Source: Streptomyces sp. NBC_01116
GTDB taxonomy: Bacteria > Actinomycetota > Actinomycetes > Streptomycetales > Streptomycetaceae
NCBI RefSeq assembly: GCF_041435495.1
Contig: NZ_CP108644.1
Coordinates: 372,001 to 436,000 of the forward strand
Reading direction: 5' to 3'
DNA: 64,000 nucleotides
Below are positions 55,348-63,028 of this stretch, piece after piece (position 1 is the stretch's first letter; every line of letters starts with the position of its first letter). The position numbers and the translations under genes are program-made. The notes under the pieces are model-generated. The model was given only the letters and a program-made list of their open reading frames with translations. It was not told the DNA's origin and did not search any database.

Positions 55348-57762
55348 TTGACGTTACGCAACCGTCTGAGACTGCTCGGTGTCGCCGGTCTCGCCCTGTT
55401 CACCGTGTCGGCGTCGCTTCCGCCGGCCGCCGCGTCCGGGGGCCAGGAGACGCGGCACCCGTCCGGGGGCGGTCTCTCCGCCGTCATCCGGTACACGGAG
55501 TACGGCATTCCGCACATCGTGGCCAAGGACTACGCGCGGCTCGGCTTCGGCACCGGCTGGGCGCAGGCCGCCGACCAGGTGTGCACGCTGGCGGACGGCT
55601 TCCTCACGGTGCGCGGGGAGCGGTCGAGGTTCTTCGGCCCGGACGCCGCCACCGACTACTCCCTCTCCTCGGCGGCGACGAACCTCTCCAGCGACCTGTA
55701 CTTCCGGGGCGTCCGGGACAGCGGCACGGTGCAGAAGCTCCTCGAGGAGCCCGCGCCCGCCGGTCCGAGCCGGGACGTCAAGGAGACGATGCGGGGGTTC
55801 GCCGCCGGGTACAACGCGTGGATCGCGCAGAACCGGATCACCGACCCGGCCTGCCGGGGCGCGTCCTGGGTGCGCCCGGTGACGGCGCTGGACGTGGCGG
55901 CGCGCGGCTACGCCCTGGCGGTGCTCGGCGGCCAGGGGCGCGGCATCGACGGCATCACGGCCGCGCGGCCGCCGACCGCCGCTCCCCCGGCGGCCGGGGT
56001 CACACCCGAGGAGGCGGCGACGGCGGCGGAGCGGCTGCTGTCGACGCAGAACGCGGACATGGGTTCCAACGCGGTGGCCTTCGACGGCTCCACCACGGTG
56101 AACGGGCGCGGGCTGCTGCTCGGCAACCCGCACTACCCGTGGCAGGGCGGACGCCGCTTCTGGCAGGCCCAGCAGACGATCCCCGGCGAACTGAACGTGT
56201 CGGGCGCGTCCCTGCTGGGCTCGACGACGATCTCGATCGGGCACAACGCCGACGTGGCGTGGAGCCATACGGTCGCCACCGGCGTCACGCTGAACCTGCA
56301 TCAGCTCACCCTCGATCCGGCCGATCCGACCGCCTATCTGGTGGACGGGAAGCGGGAGCGGATGACGAAGCGGACGGTGAGCGTCCCGGTGAAGGGCGCG
56401 GCCGATGTGACCCGCACCCAGTGGTGGACCCGCTACGGGCCGGTGGTCACCTCGATGGGCGCGGCGCTGCCGCTGCCGTGGACGGCGAGCACCGCGTACG
56501 CTTTGAACGACCCGAACGCGACGAACCTGCGGATGGCGGACACCGGTCTGGGCTTCGGCAAGGCCCGTTCCACGGGTGACGTCGAGCGGGCGCTGCACCG
56601 GTCGCAGGGCATGCCGTGGGTGAACACGATCGCGGCGGACCGGGCGGGGCACTCGTTCTTCGCCCAGTCGCAGGTGCTGCCGAGGATCACGGACGAGTTG
56701 GCGGAACGCTGTTCGACCCCGCTGGGCCGGGCGACCTATCCCGCCTCCGGTCTCGCGGTGCTGGACGGTTCGCGGACGGACTGCGCGCTGGGCAGCGACC
56801 CGGACGCGGTGCGGCCGGGGATCTTCGGACCGGGGCGGATGCCGGTGCTGAAGGACCAGCCGTACGTGGAGAACTCCAACGACAGCGCGTGGCTGACGAA
56901 CGCGGATCGGCCGCTGACGGGGTACGAGCGGGTCTTCGGCACGATCGCGACGCCCCGGTCGATGCGGACGCGCGGTGCGGTCGAGGACGTCGCGTCGATG
57001 GCGGACCGGGGCCGGCTGCGGGTCGGGGACCTCCAGCGGCAGCAGTTCGCCAACCGTGCGCCTGCCGGGGATCTGGCCGCGTCCGAGGTGGCGCGGTGGT
57101 GTGCCGCGCTGCCGGGCGGCACGGCCGTGGGCACGGACGGGACGCCGGTCGACGTGTCGGCTGCCTGCCGGGTGCTGCGGCGCTGGGACCGGAGCGTGGA
57201 CAGCGACAGCCGGGGCGCGCTGCTCTTCGACCGGTTCTGGCGGAAGGCGTCGTCGGCGCCCGCCGCCGAGCTGTGGAGGACGCCGTTCGATCCGGCCGAC
57301 CCGGTGCGCACCCCGCGCGACCTGAACCCGGACGCCCCCGTCCTGGGCAGGGCCCTGGCGGACGCCGTGGCGGAACTGCGGGCGGCGGGCATCGCCCTGG
57401 ACGCGCCGCTCGGCGAGCACCAGTTCGTCGTACGGAACGGCAAGCGGCTCCCGATCGGCGGGGGGACGGAGTCGCTGGGCATCTGGAACAAGACCGAGCC
57501 GCGGTGGAACGCGGCGGGGGGCGGCTACACGGAGGTGTCGTCGGGCTCCAGCTACATCCAGGCGGTCGGCTGGGACGACAGCCGATGCCCGGTGGCCCGG
57601 ACGCTGCTGACGTACTCCCAGTCGGAGAACCCGAAGTCGCCGCACTACAGCGACCAGACCCGGCTGTACGCGGGTGAGCGCTGGGTGACGGCCCGGTTCT
57701 GCGAGAGGGACATCGCCCGCTCGCCGGCCCTGCGGGTGGTGCGGGTGCACGAGCGGCGGTAG
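55348..57762 (+). CDS. Secreted penicillin-acylase-family (AHL/aculeacin-type) acylase, TTA-containing
   Basis: The 804-residue Ntn-hydrolase precursor has a signal peptide (LRLLGVAGLALFTVSASL, cleavage near 30), an alpha chain, a spacer, and a beta chain starting at S240 in DMG-SNAVAFDG, the self-cleavage and nucleophile site. VRYTEYGIPHI-type and NPHYPWQGGRRFW motifs place it with aculeacin A acylase and the Streptomyces AHL acylase AhlM. It would deacylate lipopeptides or acyl-homoserine lactones outside the cell. The start is TTG 55348 after GGGAGG; codon 3 is TTA (55354-55356). Confidence 0.9.
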   Translation: MTLRNRLRLLGVAGLALFTVSASLPPAAASGGQETRHPSGGGLSAVIRYTEYGIPHIVAKDYARLGFGTGWAQAADQVCTLADGFLTVRGERSRFFGPDAATDYSLSSAATNLSSDLYFRGVRDSGTVQKLLEEPAPAGPSRDVKETMRGFAAGYNAWIAQNRITDPACRGASWVRPVTALDVAARGYALAVLGGQGRGIDGITAARPPTAAPPAAGVTPEEAATAAERLLSTQNADMGSNAVAFDGSTTVNGRGLLLGNPHYPWQGGRRFWQAQQTIPGELNVSGASLLGSTTISIGHNADVAWSHTVATGVTLNLHQLTLDPADPTAYLVDGKRERMTKRTVSVPVKGAADVTRTQWWTRYGPVVTSMGAALPLPWTASTAYALNDPNATNLRMADTGLGFGKARSTGDVERALHRSQGMPWVNTIAADRAGHSFFAQSQVLPRITDELAERCSTPLGRATYPASGLAVLDGSRTDCALGSDPDAVRPGIFGPGRMPVLKDQPYVENSNDSAWLTNADRPLTGYERVFGTIATPRSMRTRGAVEDVASMADRGRLRVGDLQRQQFANRAPAGDLAASEVARWCAALPGGTAVGTDGTPVDVSAACRVLRRWDRSVDSDSRGALLFDRFWRKASSAPAAELWRTPFDPADPVRTPRDLNPDAPVLGRALADAVAELRAAGIALDAPLGEHQFVVRNGKRLPIGGGTESLGIWNKTEPRWNAAGGGYTEVSSGSSYIQAVGWDDSRCPVARTLLTYSQSENPKSPHYSDQTRLYAGERWVTARFCERDIARSPALRVVRVHERR

Positions 57763-57791
57763 GGCTGTGGGCGGGTGGGTGCGCCCATCCG

Positions 57792-57880
57792 CGGTGAGGG
57801 GGCGTCCGTCCCGGCGGGCGCCCCCTCACCGACGTGTCGTGAAGATCCGCGCGACGCGTCACGACACGTCGGTGAGGGGG
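57792..57880 (+). terminator. Two mutually exclusive hairpins after the acylase gene
   Basis: Hairpin A pairs 57792-57804 with 57819-57831 (13 bp perfect). Hairpin B pairs 57821-57841 with 57860-57880 (21 bp perfect, 18-base loop). Segment 57821-57831 belongs to both, so only one can form at a time. They follow the acylase stop (57762) by 30 bases. Hairpin B is a strong terminator for either strand. Confidence 0.8.
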
Positions 57881-57891
57881 GCGGGTGGCGG

Positions 57892-58103
57892 TCACGTCAT
57901 GCCGAAGAACCGAGTCCACCAGGTGGACCGCGCGTCGTAGCACTCCAGTGCGCCGGGCCCCTCGTATCCGTCTCGAACCGGCGCACGAGCCCGCGCGACG
58001 CGAGGCGGGACGCGGAGCGATCGTAGTGCAGCGGCCACTCCGGCCGTTCGGGGTCGTCGAGTTCACGCAGGAGGGCCGGCGGCTCCGTCTCGCTCGTTGC
58101 CAT
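57892..58103 (-). pseudogene. Small conserved-type protein with a probable frameshift
   Basis: From ATG 58103 the frame reads MATSETEPPALLRELDDP and on to LVRRFETD, then turns into unlikely sequence. A different frame beginning near 57975 reads YEGPGALECYDARSTWW and ends TRFFGMT with a stop at 57892. Joined, they make a sensible acidic protein of about 70 residues with an aromatic end, so a one- or two-base indel near 57975-57985 probably broke it. The function is unknown. If the first frame is real instead, it ends at 57897. Confidence 0.5.
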
Positions 58104-58193
58104 CCGCCCTTAACGCCGTCCGGCGGGTGGGATGGGCTCGGCGGACAGGGCAGCGGGACCGCGAGGCGAGCGGGCCCTCTCGGACCCGTTGCT

Positions 58194-59744
58194 CTACAGG
58201 GGACGTCGGTGCCCCTCCCAGTACGGTTCGCGCAGCCGCCGCTTGTAGAGCTTGCCGTTGGGGTCACGGGGCATCGCGGCGATGAAGTCGAGGCTCCGGG
58301 GCCGTTTGTACCCGGCGAGCCGCTCCTCGCAGTGGGCGAGGATCGCCGCGGCGAGCGCCGGTGACGGCTCGTGTCCCTCGGCCGGTTCGACGACGGCCTT
58401 CACCTCCTCGCCCCGGTCGGCGTGCGGGATGCCGAAGGCGGCGGCGTCCGCGACGGCGGGGTGGGTGAGCAGGGCCGACTCGATCTCGGCGGGGTAGATG
58501 TTGACCCCGCCCGCGATGATCATGTCGATCTTGCGGTCGCGGAGGAAGAGGTAGCCGTCCGCGTCGAGCACGCCGAGGTCGCCTACGGTGAAGAAGTCGC
58601 CGATGCGGTTCGTGCGGGTCTTGGTCTCGTCCTTGTGATAGCTGAAGCCGCCGGTGCTCATCTTCATGTAGACGGTCCCCAGTTCGCCCGGCCCGAGCCG
58701 GTTGCCGTCGTCGTCGAAGACGGCCAGCTCGCTGATCGGCCAGGCCTTGCCGACGGTGCCCGGCTTCTTCAGCCAGTCCTCGGCGGTGGCGAACGCTCCC
58801 CCGCCCTCGCTGGCCGCGTAGTACTCCTCGACGCAGCTCCCCCACCAGTCGATCATGGCGCGCTTGACGTGGTCGGGGCAGGGCGCCGCCCCGTGGATGG
58901 CGTGCCGCAGGGAGGAGACGTCGTAGCGGGACTTCACCTCGTCGGGCAGGGCGAGCAGCCGGTGGAACTGGGTGGGCACCATGTGGGTGTGCGTGCAGCG
59001 GTGGGCGTCGATGAGGCGCAGCATCTCCTCGGGCGACCAGCCGTCCATCAGGACCAGCGGGTGGCCGATGTGGAGTGCCGCGCTCGCGAACTGGAGTACG
59101 GCCGTGTGGTAGAGCGGTGAGCAGACCAGGTGGACGTTGTCGTCGAACGGGCGGATGCCGAAGATGCCGAGGAACCCGCCGAGGTAGGTCTCCTCGGGGC
59201 GCTTGCCGGGCAGGGGACGCCTGATGCCGCGCGGGCGGCCGGTGGTGCCCGAGGTGTAGTTCATGACCCAGCCCAGGATGCGGTCGTCGGGCGCGGTGGC
59301 GGGACGGCCTTCGAGGAGTTCGGCGTAGGGACGGCAGCCGGGGACCGTGCCGACGCCGTAGCGGTGGGTCGCGGGCAGTTCCGCCTCGTCGGCGGCGGCC
59401 GTCGCGGTGGCGGCGAAGCGTTCGTGGGTGATCAGGACGCGGGCGCCCGAGTCGGCGACGATCCAGGCGATCTCGGGGCCGACGAGGTGGTGGTTGACCG
59501 GGACGAGGTAGAAGCCGGCCTGCGAGGCGGCGAGGTGGGCGGTGAGGAGTTCGACGCCGTTGGGCAGCACGACGGCGAACGCGTCGCCCTCGCGCAGTCC
59601 GGCCGCGCGCAGTCCGTGGACCATGCGGTTGACGTCGGCGTGCAGCCGGCCCGCGCTCCACTCCTCGCCGTCGGGGGCGATCAGGACGGTGCGGTCGGGG
59701 TCGGCGGCGGCCTGGGCCCAGAAGCCGTTGGGCGGCTGGTTCAT
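58194..59744 (-). CDS. Acyl-CoA synthetase coupled to an NMO-like gene
   Basis: The 516-residue AMP-forming enzyme has NYTSGTTGRPRGI, YAASEGGGAF, then FFTVGDLGVLD, the hinge DRKIDMIIAGGVNIYPAEIES and the Lys of PNGKLYKRRL. It is of the FadD type and would make an acyl-CoA. ATG 59744 has AAGGAG and overlaps the nitronate monooxygenase-like gene as ATGA. An operator-like repeat at 60894-60910 upstream matches that of the crotonase/acyl-CoA synthetase locus at 30.5 kb, so both may act on one kind of acid. Confidence 0.9.
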   Translation of the reverse strand: MNQPPNGFWAQAAADPDRTVLIAPDGEEWSAGRLHADVNRMVHGLRAAGLREGDAFAVVLPNGVELLTAHLAASQAGFYLVPVNHHLVGPEIAWIVADSGARVLITHERFAATATAAADEAELPATHRYGVGTVPGCRPYAELLEGRPATAPDDRILGWVMNYTSGTTGRPRGIRRPLPGKRPEETYLGGFLGIFGIRPFDDNVHLVCSPLYHTAVLQFASAALHIGHPLVLMDGWSPEEMLRLIDAHRCTHTHMVPTQFHRLLALPDEVKSRYDVSSLRHAIHGAAPCPDHVKRAMIDWWGSCVEEYYAASEGGGAFATAEDWLKKPGTVGKAWPISELAVFDDDGNRLGPGELGTVYMKMSTGGFSYHKDETKTRTNRIGDFFTVGDLGVLDADGYLFLRDRKIDMIIAGGVNIYPAEIESALLTHPAVADAAAFGIPHADRGEEVKAVVEPAEGHEPSPALAAAILAHCEERLAGYKRPRSLDFIAAMPRDPNGKLYKRRLREPYWEGHRRPL

Positions 59745-60850
59745 GTGGCGCTCCTTCCGGCGATGCGGTTCATGCGGGTGACGGCCCGTTCGAAGCCGCG
59801 GGTCAGGTCGTCGACGACGGCCCGGACGCTGCGTTCGCTGGTCATCCGTCCGACGATCTGCCCGACGGGTGTGCCGAGCAGCTCGCCGACCTCGTACTTC
59901 TGGATCCGGGACACGGCCTCGGCGACCAGCAGCCCCTGGAGCGGCATGGGCAGGGTGCCGGGCCCGGCCGGGTCGTCCCAGGCGTCGGTCCACTCGGTAC
60001 GGAGCTGGCGCGCGGGTTTCCCCGTGAGGGCGCGGGAGCGGACGGTGTCGCCGGAGCCCGCGGCCAGGAGCTTGGCGGTCAGGGCCGGGGAGTGCAGGTC
60101 TGCCTCCTCGGTGGTGAGCCAGAGGGAGCCGAGCCAGACGCCCTGCGCGCCGAGGGCGATCCCGGCGGCGGCCTGTTCGCCGCTGCCGATGCCTCCGGCG
60201 GCGAGCACGGGCAGCGGGGCGACGGCCTCGACGACTTCGGGGACCAGCACCATGGAGCCGATCTCGCCGGTGTGGCCGCCCGCTTCGTACCCCTGGGCGA
60301 CGACGACGTCGATGCCCGCCTCCGCGTGCCGGCGTGCGTGCCGGGCGCTGCCGGCCAGGGCGGCGACGAGGACGCCGTGGTCGTGGGCGCGCTCGATGAC
60401 GTCGGCGGGCGGGGAACCGAGGGCGTTGGCGAGGAGCTTGATCGGGTAGTCGAAGGCCACGTCGAGCTGGCTCCGGGCGACCTCCTCCATCCAGCCGGTG
60501 ATGCGCCAGCCGGACGTCTCCCCCTCGGCCAGCTCGGGCACACCGTGGCGGTCCAGGACTTCCGTGACGAATCCGCGGTGCTCGGCGGGGATCATCGCCT
60601 CGACGTCCGCCTCGGTGACGCCCTCGACCTTCTTGGCCGGCATGACGACGTCGAGGCCGTAGGGCTTGCCGTCGGCGAGTGCGTGCAGACGGTCCAGGTC
60701 GCGCGCGAGGTCGTCGGGAGCGGTGTAGCGCACCGCTCCGAGCACGCCGAAGCCGCCGGCTCTGGTGATGGCCGCGGCGACCTCGGGGAACGGCGTGAAG
60801 CCGAAGATGGCGTGCTCGATACCCAGGTGCTTGCTCAGCTCCGTCTCCAT
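59741..60850 (-). CDS. Nitronate monooxygenase (2-nitropropane dioxygenase)-like flavoprotein
   Basis: The 369-residue FMN TIM-barrel protein has LGIEHAIFGFTPFPEVAAAIT, ITRAGGFGVLG, GYEAGGHTGEIGSMVLVPEVVEA and VLAAGGIGSGEQAAAG, the family phosphate-binding end. NMO-family members in lipid operons may act as enoyl-CoA reductase-like or hydroxylase-like enzymes, so the reaction is open. It is the first gene of the operon; ATG 60850 lies 44 bases from the operator-like repeat. A longer frame upstream has no support. Confidence 0.88.
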   Translation of the reverse strand: METELSKHLGIEHAIFGFTPFPEVAAAITRAGGFGVLGAVRYTAPDDLARDLDRLHALADGKPYGLDVVMPAKKVEGVTEADVEAMIPAEHRGFVTEVLDRHGVPELAEGETSGWRITGWMEEVARSQLDVAFDYPIKLLANALGSPPADVIERAHDHGVLVAALAGSARHARRHAEAGIDVVVAQGYEAGGHTGEIGSMVLVPEVVEAVAPLPVLAAGGIGSGEQAAAGIALGAQGVWLGSLWLTTEEADLHSPALTAKLLAAGSGDTVRSRALTGKPARQLRTEWTDAWDDPAGPGTLPMPLQGLLVAEAVSRIQKYEVGELLGTPVGQIVGRMTSERSVRAVVDDLTRGFERAVTRMNRIAGRSAT

Positions 60851-60893
60851 GGGCGGCAGGATGCCGCAGCCGGGCGGCCGAGGGAAGAGCTTT

Positions 60894-60910
60894 TCTGATG
60901 AAGCGTCAGA
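60894..60910 (-). promoter_or_regulatory. Operator-like inverted repeat before the NMO-acyl-CoA synthetase operon
   Basis: TCTGAT-GAAGC-GTCAGA, with TTT before and TT after, is the near twin of TCTGAC-TGCTC-GTCAGA at 30515-30531. It lies 44 bases before the start of the NMO-like gene. The gap 60851-61074 contains no gene. Confidence 0.7.
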
Positions 60911-61074
60911 TTCTTTGCGGGCCGGGACGCACCCGGGAGCGCGGAGGTGACAGTAATCTCTGCGGCGGCAGGAACTTTCACTGCTCGGCGAGATTTCGGA
61001 AGTTACTTTCGCGCAGGCTCCGGCGCACGGGCAGGGCCCGGTGACCGGACGTCGGGCGCGGGAAGGAGTCGCGG

Positions 61075-63009
61075 ATGACCGGGGACATGCGGGGCAACGG
61101 GCGGGCGGAGGACGGGCGGGGCGCGCGTGGGGGCCCCGAGCGGGCCGGGGGCCTCGGTTCCTCGGCCGGCGCCCGCGCCGGCGGGAGCGGCATCGCCCGG
61201 CGGCGGCTGGGCGGCGGGATACTGGCGCTGGGCGGTGCCCTCGCGCTGACGCCGATTCCGCTCGCGGGCGCGGCCGACCGGGGCGGGCCGAGCGCGGGGA
61301 CCGCGGACAGAGCGGCGGACACGGGAGCGGGCATGGAGTCAGGGTCACACCGGCCCACGCTGCGGCGCGGGAGCGCCGCGCGCGCCGGGCTGCTCCAGGG
61401 CCCGCTGGACCAGCTGGTCCGGGACGCCGAGGCGTATCTCGCCGACTCCCCGAAGCACCCCTGGTACGCGGGCGCGGTGCTGCTCGCCGGGCGGGGCGGG
61501 ACGGTGGCGCTGCACCGGCCGATCGGCAGGGCGGTGCGCTACGCCGCGTACGACGAGAAGACCGACACCGGGGTGGAGTTCCCGGCGGACCGGCAGATCG
61601 CGATGGCCGAGGACACCGTCTTCGACCTGGCCTCGATCTCCAAGCTGTTCACCTCGCTCCTGGCCGTCCAGCGGATCGAGCGCGGCGAGCTGGGGCTGGA
61701 GGCCACGGTCGCCTCGTACCTCCCGGACTTCGCGGGCGGCGGCAAGCAGGACATCACGGTCCGCCACCTGCTGACGCACACCTCGGGTTTCCGTTCGTGG
61801 ATCCCGCTGTACGAGGAGCCGACCCGGGAGGGGAAGCTCCGGATGCTGTGGGAGGAGGTCCCGGCGAGCACCCCGGGCAGCGCGTACCTCTACTCCGACC
61901 TCAATCTGATCTCCCTGCAACTGATCCTGGAGGAGATCACCGGCCGCCCGCTGGACACGCTGCTCCGCGACGAGATCACGGCCCCGCTCGGGATGCACCG
62001 CACCCGCTACAACCCGCCCGCCTCCTGGAAGCCGAAGATCGCGGCGACCGAGGACGCCCGGCCGCCCTGGTCCGGTCTCGATCGCGGGCTGGTCTGGGGC
62101 GAGGTGCACGACGAGAACGCCTTCGGCTTCGGCGGGGTGGCGGGCCATGCCGGGGTGTTCTCCTGCGCCTGGGACCTCGCGATCCTCGCGCGGACCCTCC
62201 TCAACGGCGGGGTCTACGGTCGCTCCCGCATCCTCTCCGAGGAGTCGGTCGACCTGCTGTTCACCGACTTCAACACCGCGTTCCCGGGCGACGAGCACGG
62301 CCTCGGCTTCGAGCTCTACCAGCACTGGTACATGGGCGCGATGGCGTCCCCGCGCAGCGCGGGGCACACCGGATTCACCGGGACCAGCCTGGTGCTCGAC
62401 CCGTCGACCGACACCTTCCTCATCGTGCTCGGCAACTCCGTCCACCCGGTGCGGAGCTGGCGCTCGGGCAGCGCGCCCCGGGTGGCGGCCGCCAACCAGC
62501 TGGCGCGGGCCGTTCCGGTCCGTCCCGCGCGCGGGCGCACCGCGTGGTTCTCCGGAATGGCCAGCGCGTCCACCGCCACCCTCACCCTGCCCGCCCTGCG
62601 CCTGGACTCCGCGCGGGCCCGCCTGGAGTGCGCTCTGTGGTGGGACACCGAACCGGCCTCCGACGGCCTCTTCCTGGAAGCGGCGGCGGGGCAGGACTGG
62701 CAGCCGGTGCCGTTCACCACCCTCGCGCCGGGCCCCGGCCACCGCCCGGAACCGCGGCCGCACCCGGCGGGCTCGGCGACCGGCTGGTCGGGGCGCGTCT
62801 GGCACCGGCTGGAGGCGGACCTGACGGCCTGGCGCGGCCGGGACGTACGCCTGCGGTGGCGCTACGCCACCGACCGGCTGTACGTGGGACGCGGCGCGTA
62901 CGTGGACGGGCTACGGGTCCGCGACGGCGCTCGCACGGTCTTCGACGCGGAACGGCCCCGGGACGCCGGCCGGATCGAGGCGACGGGCTGGGTGCCCTCG
63001 GCGGACTGA
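61075..63009 (+). CDS. Secreted beta-lactamase-fold serine hydrolase with a C-terminal sandwich domain
   Basis: The 644-residue protein has a Tat-like signal (RRRLGGG then ILALGGALAL, about 42-65). A class C beta-lactamase/DD-peptidase-type domain follows (about 100-480), with the nucleophile in ASISKLF (SxxK) and the YxN motif YSD in YLYSDLN. HTGFTGTS stands where the HxG-type third motif is expected. The last 150 residues look like a beta sandwich (LDSARARLECALWWDTEP). Family members are esterases or peptidases; the substrate is unknown. ATG 61075 has GGAAGGAG. Confidence 0.86.
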   Translation: MTGDMRGNGRAEDGRGARGGPERAGGLGSSAGARAGGSGIARRRLGGGILALGGALALTPIPLAGAADRGGPSAGTADRAADTGAGMESGSHRPTLRRGSAARAGLLQGPLDQLVRDAEAYLADSPKHPWYAGAVLLAGRGGTVALHRPIGRAVRYAAYDEKTDTGVEFPADRQIAMAEDTVFDLASISKLFTSLLAVQRIERGELGLEATVASYLPDFAGGGKQDITVRHLLTHTSGFRSWIPLYEEPTREGKLRMLWEEVPASTPGSAYLYSDLNLISLQLILEEITGRPLDTLLRDEITAPLGMHRTRYNPPASWKPKIAATEDARPPWSGLDRGLVWGEVHDENAFGFGGVAGHAGVFSCAWDLAILARTLLNGGVYGRSRILSEESVDLLFTDFNTAFPGDEHGLGFELYQHWYMGAMASPRSAGHTGFTGTSLVLDPSTDTFLIVLGNSVHPVRSWRSGSAPRVAAANQLARAVPVRPARGRTAWFSGMASASTATLTLPALRLDSARARLECALWWDTEPASDGLFLEAAAGQDWQPVPFTTLAPGPGHRPEPRPHPAGSATGWSGRVWHRLEADLTAWRGRDVRLRWRYATDRLYVGRGAYVDGLRVRDGARTVFDAERPRDAGRIEATGWVPSAD

Positions 63010-63028
63010 GCCCCGGCGGCCGGTCCCC

